From assembly GCF_000143415.4 (NCBI RefSeq), contig NW_003314276.1, positions 693,825-757,824 of the forward strand: a DNA stretch of 64,000 nucleotides, in the 5' to 3' direction. The notes beneath the pieces were generated by a model. The model had not been told where the DNA came from. It did no database searches and saw only the letters and a program-made list of their open reading frames with translations. Origin of the DNA: Selaginella moellendorffii (lineage: Eukaryota; Streptophyta; Lycopodiopsida; Selaginellales; Selaginellaceae). Positions 12,048-24,030 of the stretch are shown in pieces (the first letter of the stretch is position 1; each line of letters begins with the position of its first letter). Made by a program: the position numbers and the translations under genes.

Positions 12048-13179
12048 CGATAAGCCACAAATTTTTCCTTTCCAATTTACCAACTTACCTTGTCTATCCG
12101 ACCAACATTGCCTTGGCTTTTGCTAAGTTCCCTTGCCAAGGTTCCCGCTTATTGTATCAGCTCTTACTTGGTCTTACTTGGTTTTAGCTACTCACTGCAC
12201 GAGCAATGAAGCATTAACCATCCATCCACGAATTCCCAAATCTCTCCCAATCCCCAAGTTTGATTGGACTTAAAGTTTAGCTATACTCCCCACAGGCACA
12301 AGCAGCCAAGCACACCAAGCCCCCAAGTTCTTAACATCCCTTAGTACAATAAGACTTGATCATAAGACCTTATAAATCCCAAGCCTTGGGTACAACACTT
12401 GCTTCGGGAGATCGGGGCGAAACACCGTGGCCTAACGGCCCGTATAGGTACCTCTACCCCCCCACTTCCATCTTGAAGGGAAGGCCCAAGCCCTTGGAAG
12501 GGCGAGGACCAATGAGCCGCAAGGTACTCAAATAGGGCACCATTCTATATGAGCCGGGAGCATTGCAAGTGATTTCCCTTTCAGGAATGGGAGCTGCTCT
12601 TGAGCACTTCCTTAGGTGGCCCCTCCGGCACCACCCAAGTCCATGCTCACTCCCACCCAAGGCCCTTCGGTCCCAGTCTCAACCTTAAGTCAGTTTGGAA
12701 GCACCACTGGAGAGTTTCTTCAAGACTCGTTCCTAGACCTCAATATCCCTACTATACTTTTACCCCCTGTAGCCCCCCTAGGAGATGCACGCTTTGGGCT
12801 TTCACCCCTTGACCTATATTAGTACTTGGACTCGATCTCGGACCTGACTTCGGACTCGGTCTCGGACTTGATCTCGGACTCGACCTCGGACCTGATCTCG
12901 GACTTGACCTCGGACTTGATCACGGACTCAACCTCGGACTCGAACTCGAACTCGGTCTTGGATCTGTTCTCGGATCTTGGACTCGGTCTCGAACTCAGTT
13001 TCGAACACAGTCTCGAAGTCGGCGTCAGACTCAATCCCAGACTCTATCTCAAACTCGGTCTCAGAGTCGGTCTTGGACTCGATCTCAGACTCGGTCTCAT
13101 CTGATGAACTCTTTATCATTTCAGTCATGCTTTCAGGGATCCTTTAGCTTGTGACACCTCAAAGAGTTGGTTCCTTACA
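12048..13179 (-). repeat. 3' LTR of chromovirus F
   Basis: Reverse complement of the family B LTR (compare 27872-29017). It runs from ATAAGCCACAAATTTTTCC to GGTTGGTTCCTTACA. It contains the TCGGAC/TCGGTC hexamer tract at about 12830-13110. The internal side (13180 onward) begins with the complement of the polypurine tract ATGGGTGGTGGAGT, so this is the 3' LTR of a minus-strand element. Confidence 0.8.
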
Positions 13180-13579
13180 ACTCCACCACCCATAGAAGAA
13201 GTTCGATACCCACATCGAACGTCTCTTTTTAAATCCTACGACTTATTAACCATTTCTCCAAGGGCATCCCCCACTTAGCGGTGTGCTTAAGTTAGCCTCC
13301 CTGGCCAAAAGCCCATGACAACGGAATATAAGTGTCCCTATACCCTCACCTCACCACACCCTAGTATGGGGTTGGGACTTGAACCCAACTTTGCTTTACT
13401 TGGGGGTTGGGACTCGAACCCAACTTCCATAGAATATGTCTACGGATTCGATATCCCCGCGGGGAGTCGGGCGTAGTGCCTTGCGCCTGGTCGACCTAAC
13501 TAACCCATGCTAATTAATTTACCTTTGGTGTGCCTTTGGGTCCTAATATATACCATTGCTCAACTTCACAAATTGATAT

Positions 13580-14980
13580 ATGTTAATTGAACTTTGCATA
13601 AGTATATAGAGTTCTGCCATGTAGAAATTCCTCCATTAGATCTTACACATTCACTAGGTTCTCCTCTGGTTTCAATATTGCTTCGCAGTGTGGAAATCTT
13701 TTCCACTTCATATGGAACTCTCTCACTTGTGTTTTTGTCGGTTGCTCTTGCATGCATTAAGGATGGCCTTGATTTTGTATTCCTCTTCCCATTGGATAAC
13801 CTCAGGTAAAGGTCTCACTTGGTCCTTGTGAAGCGGATCTTCAAAGTACGGCTTGAGTAGGTTCACATGGAACACCTCTCTCGAGGAAGTCGGAGGTGGT
13901 AAGCCACTTTACCGATTGGTGCCTTAATCTCGTAAGACCCTGCGAACTTGCTTAAGGAACTCAAGATCAGTTCATTTCTGGGAATACATAACTTCCGGCT
14001 GATCCCACTTGGTAGCCTTAGATTTTTGGTGTTCAGCCACACCTTCTCCCTAGGTTGGAACTCTATGTCCCGGCGCTTCTAGTTGGCATACTTAATTTGC
14101 CTTTGTTGAGCCCGTTCCAAGGGATCCCTCACTAAATTCCAAATGTTGAGCCTTTTCACCATGAATACCTCCACTACGGGTAACTCTCCATGATACTCGG
14201 CTACGCTGAGTTCCACAGGACCTTTAATAGCTCACCCATTGATGATTTCCCATGGACTCACCTCGATACTCGAGTGTGGTGAATTGTTATACCACATTTC
14301 CACAAGTCCCAAATGACTTACCCAATCGGTCTGGTCTCCTAAGACATAGCATTGCAAATAATCCTCCAGCTGCCTATTCACCCTTTCCGTTTGTCCATTT
14401 GTTAAGAAGTGTTAATGCCATCAAACTTGACTTAATACCCAATACCTATTTGTGGGTGATAGGTTGTGCTTAATTTCAACTTGGTGCGATATTGTTCCAA
14501 GAGAGTTCTCCAGAACTTACTGGTGAAGATCTTATCTCGATCTAAGATGATCTCTTTTGGCCTTTTCCGCACTCGAACCACCTATTCAAAGAACAGCTTT
14601 GCCACACCTTCTGCATCCACATCCGTTGTGGTGGGTATGAAATGTGCCATCTTCGAAAATCGGTCTACCACCACGAATATCGCATCGAACCCCTCACTTG
14701 GGGGGAGTCCCGTGATGAAGTCCATAGTAAGACATTTCCACGGGTGATTTGGATTTGGGATGCTTTGTAACAAGCCCCCACTAGCCTTAGTCACGGCTTT
14801 AACCTACTGACATGTTGGACATGTCTTTACATAGTCTTGGATGTCCTTAGCCATATTTGGCTAGTGATATTTCCTCTTGAGTAAGCCCATCGTATTGGGC
14901 ACTCCACCATGCCCCGCAAGAGGTCCGTCATGACACTCTTCTAAGGCTACCTTCTTTAGTTCCCCTTCTGGAATATACAT
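13580..14980 (-). pseudogene. integrase and chromodomain of chromovirus F
   Basis: Integrase core with [19 protein letters not shown] and [19 protein letters not shown] (about 14600-14730). The in-gene intron described for B is still recognisable at about 14400-14440, preceded by an intact CAA glutamine codon. The chromodomain remnant near 13590-13830 has stops. Not functional. Confidence 0.75.
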
Positions 14981-16430
14981 CCTTGTCTATTTATAATAGA
15001 TGAGTCCATTGTGTTCCGTATAGCTTGTTTTCTCTTCCGTTGGCAGCTCACCTCTTTGGTGAGCTTCCCGTGCCTCTCGGTTCCTTAGCAACACTTCTTG
15101 TGCTAGACTATCATTCTCATATACTGTCCGCACATCATCCCAAAAGGTTGCTGTCGTGCTGGATATTGCCAACTTTAAGTTTGCTTTTCGACTTAGAGCA
15201 TCTGCCATGATATTGCTCTTCCCAGGCTTGTATAGAATCTCGCAATCAAACTCGGCCAAAGCATTGGCCCACCGACCTTGTTTCCCTCTTAGGTCGGGCT
15301 GTGATAAGAAGGGTTTTATTGCCACATTGTCTGTGTAAACTTTGAAGTGCCTCCCAAGGTAGTGTCACCACTCCTTGAGTGCCTTGACCACCGCAAATAA
15401 TTCCTTCCCATGGGTAGGCCACTTTCGCTGAGCCTTGTCCAACTTCTTCAAGAAGAATTTCACTGGGTGGTTGTTTTGTTTCAAAACTGCGCCCAATGCA
15501 AAGTCTGAAGCATTCGTTTCTACCTCAAAGGCTTTACCAAAGTTGGGTAACACTAACATGGGGGTCTTCCTCAACTTCCATTTTAGATGGACAAATGCAC
15601 CTCACATTTTGCTATTCATACCATCTTCCCCTTACTCGTTTGGTTTGTTAAGGGTAGGGCTACTTTCAAATAGTGTTTGATAAACTTTTGATAGTAGTTG
15701 CATAGCCCCAAGAATGCCCTCAACTTATGTACATTTGATGGTCGCTCCCATTTTCTAGATCGCTTGGACCTTCTCAGGGTCCACTTTGAGCCCATCCTTG
15801 CCCACCACATGCCCAAGAAACTTTACCTCATGTTGAGCAAAGTCACATTTGCTCTCTTTATTATACAACTTGTGTTCCCTTAGTTTCTCAAACACCTTCG
15901 TCAAGTGTTTGGCATGCTCCTCTAGCGTCTCACTATAGATTAGGATGTTGTCAATATAAACGACCACAAAGTGATCTAGATAGGGTACAAAAATGTGGTT
16001 CATTAGTGCCGAAAATGCTACCAGTGCATTGCACAGCCCAAAGGGCATCACCAGAAACTCGAAGCTTCCATACCTTGTTTGACAGGTTGTCTTCTCGACA
16101 TCTTCCTTTGCTACCCTGATCTAGTAGTATCCTGACCTTAGGTCAATCCTCGAGAAGTATTTTGCATTTCCCAACCTATCAAACAGGTCCTCAATCTTTG
16201 GTAAAGGGTACTTATGTTTCTTTGTATACTTGTTGAGCAACCGGTAGTCTATGCATATGCGTATACATCTATTTTTCTTTTTCACAATAACACCGGTGCC
16301 CCATACGGCAACTTACTCAACCTAACATACCCTTTATCCACCAACTCTTTTAGTTGGCACTTGAGCTCCTTGAGTTCCTTTTCGTTCAAACGATAGGGGG
16401 GATGAACCACCACCTTAGCACCCTCGACTA
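14980..16430 (-). pseudogene. reverse transcriptase / RNase H of chromovirus F
   Basis: RT with [20 protein letters not shown] and an altered active-site motif YIDNILIY in place of YIDD (about 15930-15955). RNase H follows with NASDFALGAVLKQNNHP and [18 protein letters not shown]. Several frameshifts near 15620, 15750 and 16055 break it. The same D-to-N change occurs in element A. Confidence 0.85.
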
Positions 16431-16947
16431 GTTCAATCTTGTGTTCTATCGGTCATGCAGGGGGCAACCCTGCTGGTATCTCCTCTGGCATGGTATCCTG
16501 GAATTGGTCCAACACCTGCTAGATCACTAAAGGTACTTTTTTCGTTCCCTTCTTTTTGTCATTCTTCCCCAAGAGTAAGCAAAAAAATGCTGCCTTGGTT
16601 CCTTTAGTGAGTTGTCCTCTCGTGGACACCAAGTTTAAGCAGAAGTCTTTGGCTTTACATTGCCCTACCTTTAGATTTTGGGCCTCCACCCTAGATCGTT
16701 CTCCCCGGGCATTCACCAATACCACAAGGTTCTTCCCTTGTCCATGCAAGGTGTAAGCAACCAAAGAGAACGACTTGAGAGACGATCCATTGGGTTCAAA
16801 TATAGAGGGAAAGGGCCCATGAACAAGAGTGCACCCCCTTTTCCAATCGGTTAAGGGTCTTGGGATATTTGGGGTTAAGCGTCCTTGGGTTTGAATAGTA
16901 CTGGGCTGGGTGACCTCCCGAGAAGTCCAAACTCAGGAGCTTACATT

Positions 16948-16959
16948 TGGTATCAGAGC
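16948..16959 (+). other. primer binding site of the TRIM
   Basis: TGGTATCAGAGC, the usual plant initiator-Met tRNA primer site, three bases after the 5' LTR. Confidence 0.85.
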
Positions 16960-17150
16960 CGTCTCGGGTCTGACTCTGTTGGTTGGCTAAGGGAATCACA
17001 CCACATGTTGATTGACATCTGGCTGGTCCAATTTGCTCCTGCTAGGCTCGACCCGAGGGGTAGGGTGTCAAGAGAGCGGGGCTCTCAGGAGAGCTGCGGC
17101 TCTCAGCTTCCGTTCACGAGGGCGTGAACTTGCAGGGAAGCGTGGTAGAT

Positions 17151-17235
17151 TGTAAGCAACCAAAGGCTCTCAGGAGAGCTGCGGCTCTCAGCTTCCGTTC
17201 ACGAGGGCGTGAACTTGCAGGGAAGCGTGGTAGAT
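17151..17235 (+). repeat. 85-bp tandem duplication carrying an LTR start
   Basis: TGTAAGCAACCAAAG followed by GGCTCTCAGGAGAGC...GTGGTAGAT. It repeats the preceding internal tail (about 17081-17150) and so gives two LTR starts in a row. Confidence 0.8.
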
Positions 17236-17749
17236 TGTAAGCAACCAAAGGGAACGACTTGAGAGACGATCCATTGGGTTCAAATATAGAGGGAAAGGGC
17301 CCATGAACAAGAATGCACCCCCTTTTCCAATCGGTTAAGGGTCTTGGGATATTTGGGGTTAAGCGTCCTTGGGTTTGAATAGTACTGGGCTGGGAGACCT
17401 CCCGAGAAGTCCAAACTCAGGAGCTTACACAAGGTTACTACGAATCAATTGAACCAGTTCATCCCAAAGATTACGTCAAATCCCGCCATATCCAACACAG
17501 TGAAATCCATATCTACTTTCCATGTCCCTACTTCGACTCTCGCTTGTCGAAGTATCTCATCGATGCTTTGGCTACCTTGAACAAACTCTATCGTCCTTGG
17601 TTCACTCAGCTGCTGCACTATTAGTCTGGCTTGTTATACTATGTCTGCAGCCACAAAATTATCCGAAGCACCCGTGTCAATAAGGATCTCAACAAAGCGA
17701 CATTCGAGCTTCCCTCGGAGGGCTAGTAGATATCACGAACGACTCTTTA

Positions 17750-18998
17750 CCAAAGTTACTCGTGTAATGAGTAACTTTGAGCTAGGGACTAGGTCACATA
17801 CCTCAGTTTAGATTTCACCCGATTTAATGGCTATATTAGCTCTAGCCTTCTTCGGGTAAGGACATTCCCTCGAAAAGTGTCCCGCTTCACTGCAATTGTA
17901 ACATATATTATTTCCCACACTGCTAACTGACTTAACCTTTTTATCCGTGGGTTTGTCTCTTTTTGCTTGACGCCCCCACATACTTGCTTGCTAACCACTA
18001 GATTTGCCTTTCCGGAACCCCGAGGACTCATTCTTAGAGAAATTCTTCTTGAATTTCCTTTTGCTATATGTTCCCCTTCGTTTGGCCCCTTTGCTAAATG
18101 TGGACCCCAACCCCGTCATGTTCCCCTTTCACAGGTTATCGTTGAAATGCACTTTGATGGCCACATCCAACGCTTCCTTGTAGTTGGTCGGGTTCCAACG
18201 CATCACCTCATCGCGAGCCCAGGTTTTCAAGCCTGATATGAAGGCATGGAACACATCCATATCCCCCATGTTCGTGACAAGTATCCTCTTTGCCATAAAC
18301 CCATTCACATACTCTTGAATGGTTCCAATTTGCTTCAACCTACTCGTCTCTTAGATGTAAAGTAGCATTTGGAAGAACGTAAGTCACACGGATCCTTGCC
18401 TTCATCATTTCCCAAGTGGCCACCAGTCCTTCGTTAGCCTCTGTCATTCTCCACAAAGATTTGGCATTATCTGCCAAATATGGTTTTGCACATGGGACCT
18501 TCTCCGAGCTCGGTAACTGCAACGCTCAAAAGTAGTCCTCCATATCGTAAAATCAATCCTCCACCACCTTATAGTCATTCACTCCCTTAAAGACCGGTGG
18601 GGGCTTTGGTTTGTACTTGGGAATTGCCTGAGGGATTGATTCCACTTCAGTCTGTTCGACCTTGTTTGGTTTTGCCTCAGTCCCTTTCGAAGGGTTCGCA
18701 CCTTCTACGCTACCAGCATCCATAGTCTTTTGCCTTTTCTTCTGCTTCTTGTTATGCTTTAGCTTGAGTATGAGAGTCTCTAGCAGGGCATTGGTCTGTG
18801 CCAATTGTCCTTCTAGAACGTCCAATCAAGCCTTGGACGACCGAACCTCACCACCGGACTTTTGTTTGGAAGTTTCCTCACTAAAGTGCTCTTCATGCAA
18901 GGATTCCTCATCCATAGCCTCTTGTTCGACCGGAGGCTCCAGCTCTGGAGGAGGTTCTGTCTTTGCCTTGGTTTGTTTCCCCCCTGCCTTTGCCATCT
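17750..18998 (-). pseudogene. gag of chromovirus F
   Basis: Gag homologue of 29077-30312. It shows the leucine-rich helix VLEGQLAQTNALLETLILKL, the capsid-like region with PYLADNAKSLWRMTEANEG and QEYVNGFMAKRILVTNMGD, and a Cys-rich knuckle region near 17870-17905. Stops near 18340, 18540 and 18830 break it. Its end carries the same GTTCGTGA stop context as B at the gag/protease border. Confidence 0.8.
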
Positions 18999-19057
18999 CC
19001 CATCAATCCGTTTCTATCCTTCACTAGAACTGAGAAAAATGCTCTGATACCAAATTG

Positions 19058-19443
19058 TAAACCACAAATTTTTCCTTTTCAATTTGCCAACTTACCTCAT
19101 CTATCTGACTAACACTGCCTTGGCATTTGTTAAGTTCCCTCGCCCAGGTTCCCGCCTATTGTACTGACTCCTACTTGGTCCTACTTGGTTTCAGCTATTC
19201 ACTATACGAGCAACAGAGCGTTAGCCATCTATCCACGGATTCCCAAATCTCTCCCAATGCCCCTCCTCGGGTTAGACTCGACTTAAGGTTCAGTTACACT
19301 CCCTGTAGGCACAAGCAACCAAGCACACCAAGCCTCCAGGTTCTTAACATCCTTTGGTACAACAAGACTTGATCATGGGACCCTCTAAATCCCAAGCCTT
19401 GGGGGTGTAACACTTGCTTTGGGAGACTGGGGTGAAACATCGT
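19058..19443 (-). repeat. 5' LTR of chromovirus F, truncated
   Basis: Starts TGTAAACCACAAATTTTTCC next to the PBS and matches the reverse complement of the B LTR end. It breaks off near 19443, where repeat R begins, so the U3 part is missing. Confidence 0.8.
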
Positions 19444-19816
19444 GGCACAGCGGCAATGTCAAGGGCCAATGCCTTATACAGATGTCATTGAAGGCCGATC
19501 AAAGGAGAATCCACAAAGATTGGTGGATCCAAAACTCCCAAAAGATGGAAATGTGATCAATCTCAGCAAGTGATTAAGGAAAATTCAAAATGTAAGTTAA
19601 TCTTTACTTAAATTTCTTATAATAAAATGTAAAGCCTAGCAAACATATCTCTGAGATGGATGCTGCTATATAGAAAGAGATTAAGCTCAAAAGGAAAGTT
19701 TTAGAACTCTAAGTCAAAAGGTTTGTTAAAGTTTTAGATTTGTTCTTATTATTGTTCTTCTAAAAAAAAGAATAGAAGCTATGGAGAATAGTGAACTTTA
19801 GGTGCAAAAGCTACAC
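19444..19816 (-). repeat. repeat R fragment, reverse orientation
   Basis: Reverse complement of about 51456-51830 (shared strings around CCACAAAGATTGGTGGATCC and GGTGCAAAAGCTACAC). An LTR abuts it at 19817 at the same R position where an LTR abuts R at 51455/51456, so the two junctions are copies of one event. No gene. Confidence 0.75.
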
Positions 19817-20322
19817 TGTAAGCCACAAGATTTTCCTTTCCAATTTGTCAACTTACCTCATTTATCCGACCAACCCTGCTTTGGCTTTAGTTTAGTTCCC
19901 TTGCCAAGGTTCCTACCATTATACCAGCTCTTACTTGGTCCTACTTGGTTTCATCTATTCACTGCACAAGCAATAGAGCGTTAGCCATCCATCCACAGAT
20001 TCCCCAAATCTCTCCCAATCCCCACTCCTTGGGTTAGATAGGACTTAAAGTTTGGCTACACTCCTAGCAAGCATAAGCAGCCAAGCACACCAAGCTTTTA
20101 GGTTTCTAACATCCCTTGGTACAATAAGACTTGATTATGGGACTCTCTAAATCCGAAGCCTTGGGTGCAACACTTACTTCTGGACACCGGGGGGAAACAC
20201 TGTGGCCTAACAGCCCGATATGGGTACCTCTACTCCCCCACCTCCATCCCAAAGGAAGGCCCAAGCCCCTTGGAAGGGGCAAGGACCAATGAGCCGCAAG
20301 GTATTCAAGTGGGGCACCACTT
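19817..20322 (-). repeat. old reverse-oriented chromovirus LTR, left part
   Basis: Reverse complement of the B-family LTR, starting TGTAAGCCACAAG. Element D interrupts it; it resumes at 25570 and ends TTCCTTACA at 26199. D's target duplication, CACTT on the left and CACTC on the right, marks the split. Confidence 0.8.
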
Positions 20323-21019
20323 TGTGAGACACAAAATCCCTAAGCCTCAAAGTGGAGCCGGAAAGGCACCATGTGGTAATGGCCAAAGCGAAAGCCAAAC
20401 GAGTGTAACACGTTTGGACTAAAAGCTCCAACTTAAAAGGTCAAGAGCAGGAGTGGAACTCCCAACAAAGTGCTCGAGGAACAAGCACGAAGCGAGCAAT
20501 AAGCGAGGCTCCAAAAAGGGACCCAAAAAGACCAACACATGATATGTGGAAGTGTCTGACATGGAGTCCAAGATGGACCCGAGATGGAATCTGAGATGGA
20601 ATCCGAGATGGAGTCCGAGATGGACTTGAGATGGAGTCCGAGAAGGACCCGAGATGGAGTCCGAGATGGACCGAGACGGAGTCTGAGATGGAGTCTGAGA
20701 TGGACCCGAGATGGAGTCTGAGATGGACCCGAGATGGAGTCCGAGGTCGAGACCGAGACCGGGACCGAGACTGGGACCGAGACCGGGACCGGGACCGAGA
20801 TTGGGACCGAGACCGGGACCGGGACCAAGACTGGGACCGAGACCGAGATCGAGATCGGGACCGAGACCGAGACCGAGGCCGAGTCCGAGTCTGAGTTCGA
20901 GTCCGAGTCTGAGTCCGAGTTTGATTCTGAGAGGGTGAAAGCCCGAAGTGTTCGTCTCCCAGACCCTGGGGGGTTTGGTGAGCTCCAAAAGTATAGTAAG
21001 GGGGAGGACTGCAGTGGAG
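20323..21019 (+). repeat. left LTR of element D, U3 part only
   Basis: Runs from TGTGAGACAC through the hexamer tract (20551-20935) and the TATA-like AGTATAGTA to GACTGCAGTGGAG, then jumps to internal sequence. The R and U5 parts are missing. The break falls at the same LTR base as the kinase insertion in element C. Confidence 0.75.
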
Positions 21020-24000
21020 TCCTCCCGTGGGGCCAATGGTGTGGAGACACCAAATGTGCCAAAGTGTGATACCTTGAGGTTATGTTAGTGGGTTCATAAC
21101 AACCCCTTGCCAAAGGGAATCTCAACGGAAATGGGAATGGCATAACCTAAGCTGAAAGGCATGTGGTATAGTGTGGTGACCAAAACAATGATGGAGGTGT
21201 GGAAGCACCAGAAATGAGTTATAGGACTTGACAATTATGAGGCAACTAAGCAAAAGGTGCAAGATAATCTGTTAAACTGGTAGAAGGTAACTACCCAAGA
21301 CTTCTTAATGGCATAAGGAAGTTAGATATACCTTTATAGGGAATAAATTGTTTATGTTGTGATATAGTAAGTCAATGTTGAAAAGGGGAATACTCATTGT
21401 CAAAGAGGCCATCATTGGGACACCCAAACACTCTAGAACACCCGGAGGTGGTGTTTGATGTCGCGAGGGCAATAGATAAGTCCCAAGGGACTAAGTCCCT
21501 AGCGAATGATGGATAGAAGGTGCTATTCAAATGTCCAAGGTTGCAAAGACGGAAGAAGTCCGTCTATTCGAATCGGATAAAGCCAAAAATGGAATTTTGG
21601 CAAGGCTAGTGATAGGCATATAAAGGCCCATATGTAGCAATGTTAATCCTGGTGTGTAGGATTATAAGGTGAGCATACCGAGATTGAGGAACCACTCTCT
21701 AAGCTGTCGGGTAGGTTCATCCCTAAGAATACTTGCTAAGGCATGGTAGAAGGTGCAAAGCTATCCTCCTAGTTTGGAGACGAATAACCGAAGGAAATGT
21801 GTGAGGCCAAAAACAAGTAGTAAGGGGATAGAACCAAACCATAGGAATCAAAGAGCATAACCAAGGGTGGTTATGTCAGTTGGGAGTGGAGAATCAAGTG
21901 GGCACTCGAGTATATTGTTATTAGCAACCGTGATGTTATGAAGAGTCTAAAGCATGGAATTGTCCATGCTAGATCATATAGCAATTGGAAAGCTTGCGAA
22001 AGGAGAGGCCTTAACAAGCTAAAGGACAAAGTTCCTTCAAGTTCCCAAAGACGATTCTAGGTAGTTTAGTACCTAGAAAGGCCAAGTGTAAATGGTTCCT
22101 AGAGCGTGCAAAATCGAAGTGGTGCAACAGAAGCGTGGTCTTGAAGCTAGCCATGAGGCAAAGCTATCAAGGCTGGGGAAGTAGTTCCCAAGTGTTCAAA
22201 GAGAGGGCTTTGAACAAAAGTCGATGGTTAAGAACTTTCACGCTTATGCATGACGGATGAATTGCTAAATAAGATTGGCAAGTCAGGGGGACAAATCCCC
22301 TAGTTGAAGGTGCTAACTTCAAAAAGGGTGGCCCATGGGGCCGAGCATGGAGGAGTCCATGCATGATCATAGACTTGTCAAGTGAGAGGACTTGGTAGTG
22401 CGGGGGAACTAGGTTCCTAAGCTGTGATTTATAGCGCGCTTTAAGTACATGTTAGTGCACCGGCGTGGGGAGTCACGCCAAGCATCCGGTGTGATGCCAT
22501 CTGAAGATGCATATACGGAGGTTGGGTTTGAGTCCCGACCCTCTAGTGCTTGGGTTCGAGTCTCAAATCACTAGGGCGTGGTGATGGTTTGGAATATGAG
22601 GACACTCATATTTCGGTGGTCATGGACTCTCAATGAGGAGATTGGCTTGGGCACACCGCTAAACGGGGGATTCCTCGGAGTCGTGATACACTATTAGATT
22701 GCTTAGTGTGAAAGCTCGGCATATTTAACTTGAACACTTTGGTGCAAAAGGCACCAAGGACGTGGTGAATGAGATAGGGACACCCAGCCTCAGTTGCTAT
22801 GGACCCTTGGCCGGATGGGCTGGCTTGGGTGCACCGCCAAGTGTGGGGGATGCCCCCAGGGTCATGGTGAACAACTTAAAGGTCTAGAAGACTTAGTACT
22901 TATTGGCAAACCTATTAAGGTGCCAAGGTTAGATCACTAGGTGATCTTATAGCCAAAACAAGGACAAGGTCCTTGTGAGGGTAATGGATAAAGTTCCAAA
23001 TTCAAAATGTTGATTGGAACTATTGATGATGGTGTGGCTTGGTCAAGGTGACTAAGTGGGAAGGACACCTAAGGGAAATGAGATATGTCAATGCGATGGC
23101 ATAGTGAGTCTGAGGAAAGTAGTCTCTATAAAAGACCCATGGGAGGGTCACAAAGTTGGGCCGTGGATAGAGCCCATAGCAGAAGATGCTAAAGAGACAT
23201 ACACCCTCCGGACTTGGCAAAGGAGAGTCTTTGCTATGGAACTAAAAGGATACCTCGAAAATGGAGATAGCGATCCTATGTTGCTGAGCGCAACAATCAA
23301 GGATAGGAGCAAAAGACTAATGGCTAAGTAAAGAGCCATGGGAATCCCGGGAAAGAATTCAAATGGCAAAGTTAGGCCAAGAACAAAAAGGTGTTGGGGG
23401 CTAATGGATTGTGGGAAAAGCAATGTGTTTCCAAGGATGGATTCCTAATTGCTCCAATTTGGCGAAAGTGGAAGCTCCAAGGGTGGGAGCGATAAGGTAG
23501 CTTAATGATAGGGCTGTGGACAGCCCTAGCACAAAATATGATAACTAGAACTTAGTGCCAAAGGCCGCACAAAATGGGAAAGAGGATGATGGTGCCCTCA
23601 AATAGAGAACTTCCAAAGATGGGAAGTGGGGTTGTGCAATATGTGCAATGCAAGGTGTCGGAGACACTTAGGAAATTGACTCTGACAAGTCAAATTTAAA
23701 AGTTCCAGAGTGCAAGTGTATATCAATGGGAACTGAGGCTACTCAGGAGTGAGTAGTGGGATTGAGATAGAGGAAGTGCTTCTAACGGGTTTAACAAGAA
23801 CTAAACCAATGAAAGGGAAAGAACCACCATAGGTGATTGATCGAGTCTCTATGTCAGAGAGGTTATGCACCTTAGAGGATGGAGAAGGCATGGTGAGCCT
23901 TCAGTGTCATACCATTGACAAATATTGGCTAGGTGCTAAAGATGGAAAGGGTAATACATGTTGATGTTACTTTATATAAATGGTTTACCATTCAATGAGG

Positions 24001-24030
24001 ACATCGAACTTCGTCTATGGGTGGTGGAGT
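21020..24030 (+). other. internal region of element D, non-coding
   Basis: No gag, protease, RT or integrase motif in any frame; the short open frames present are not preserved in the sister element C. Two T-arm-like GGTTCGAGTC boxes occur near 22525-22565. The purine-rich end at 24017-24030 precedes the 3' LTR. Confidence 0.75.

Larger units (their letters stand above)
16752..17429 (+). mobile_element. TRIM (miniature LTR retrotransposon)
   Basis: 678-bp element with 194-bp LTRs (16752-16945 and 17236-17429), both TGTAAGCAACC...GGAGCTTACA, differing at about three positions. It is flanked by a perfect CAAGG duplication (16747-16751, 17430-17434). A PBS TGGTATCAGAGC follows the 5' LTR. There is no coding capacity. 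It lies within the protease region of chromovirus F. An 85-bp unit of the internal end plus the first 15 bases of the LTR is tandemly duplicated just before the 3' LTR. Confidence 0.92.
13180..19057 (-). mobile_element. internal region of decayed chromovirus F
   Basis: Reads right to left as gag (about 17760-18990), protease (about 17435-17740 plus 16460-16751, split by a TRIM), RT/RNase H (about 14980-16430), integrase (about 13850-14980) and chromodomain (about 13590-13830). It is closely related to element B but has many stops and frameshifts. The PBS sits at about 19043-19054 (complement GCTCTGATACCA). Bases 13360-13440 hold the two T-arm-like hairpins also seen in B. 13180-13580 is the 3' untranslated part. 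Confidence 0.85.

Noticed and set aside
23056-23331. 91-codon open frame in the internal region of element D
   Set aside because: The sister element C has stops and indels in the matching segment (59590-59880), and there is no known motif.
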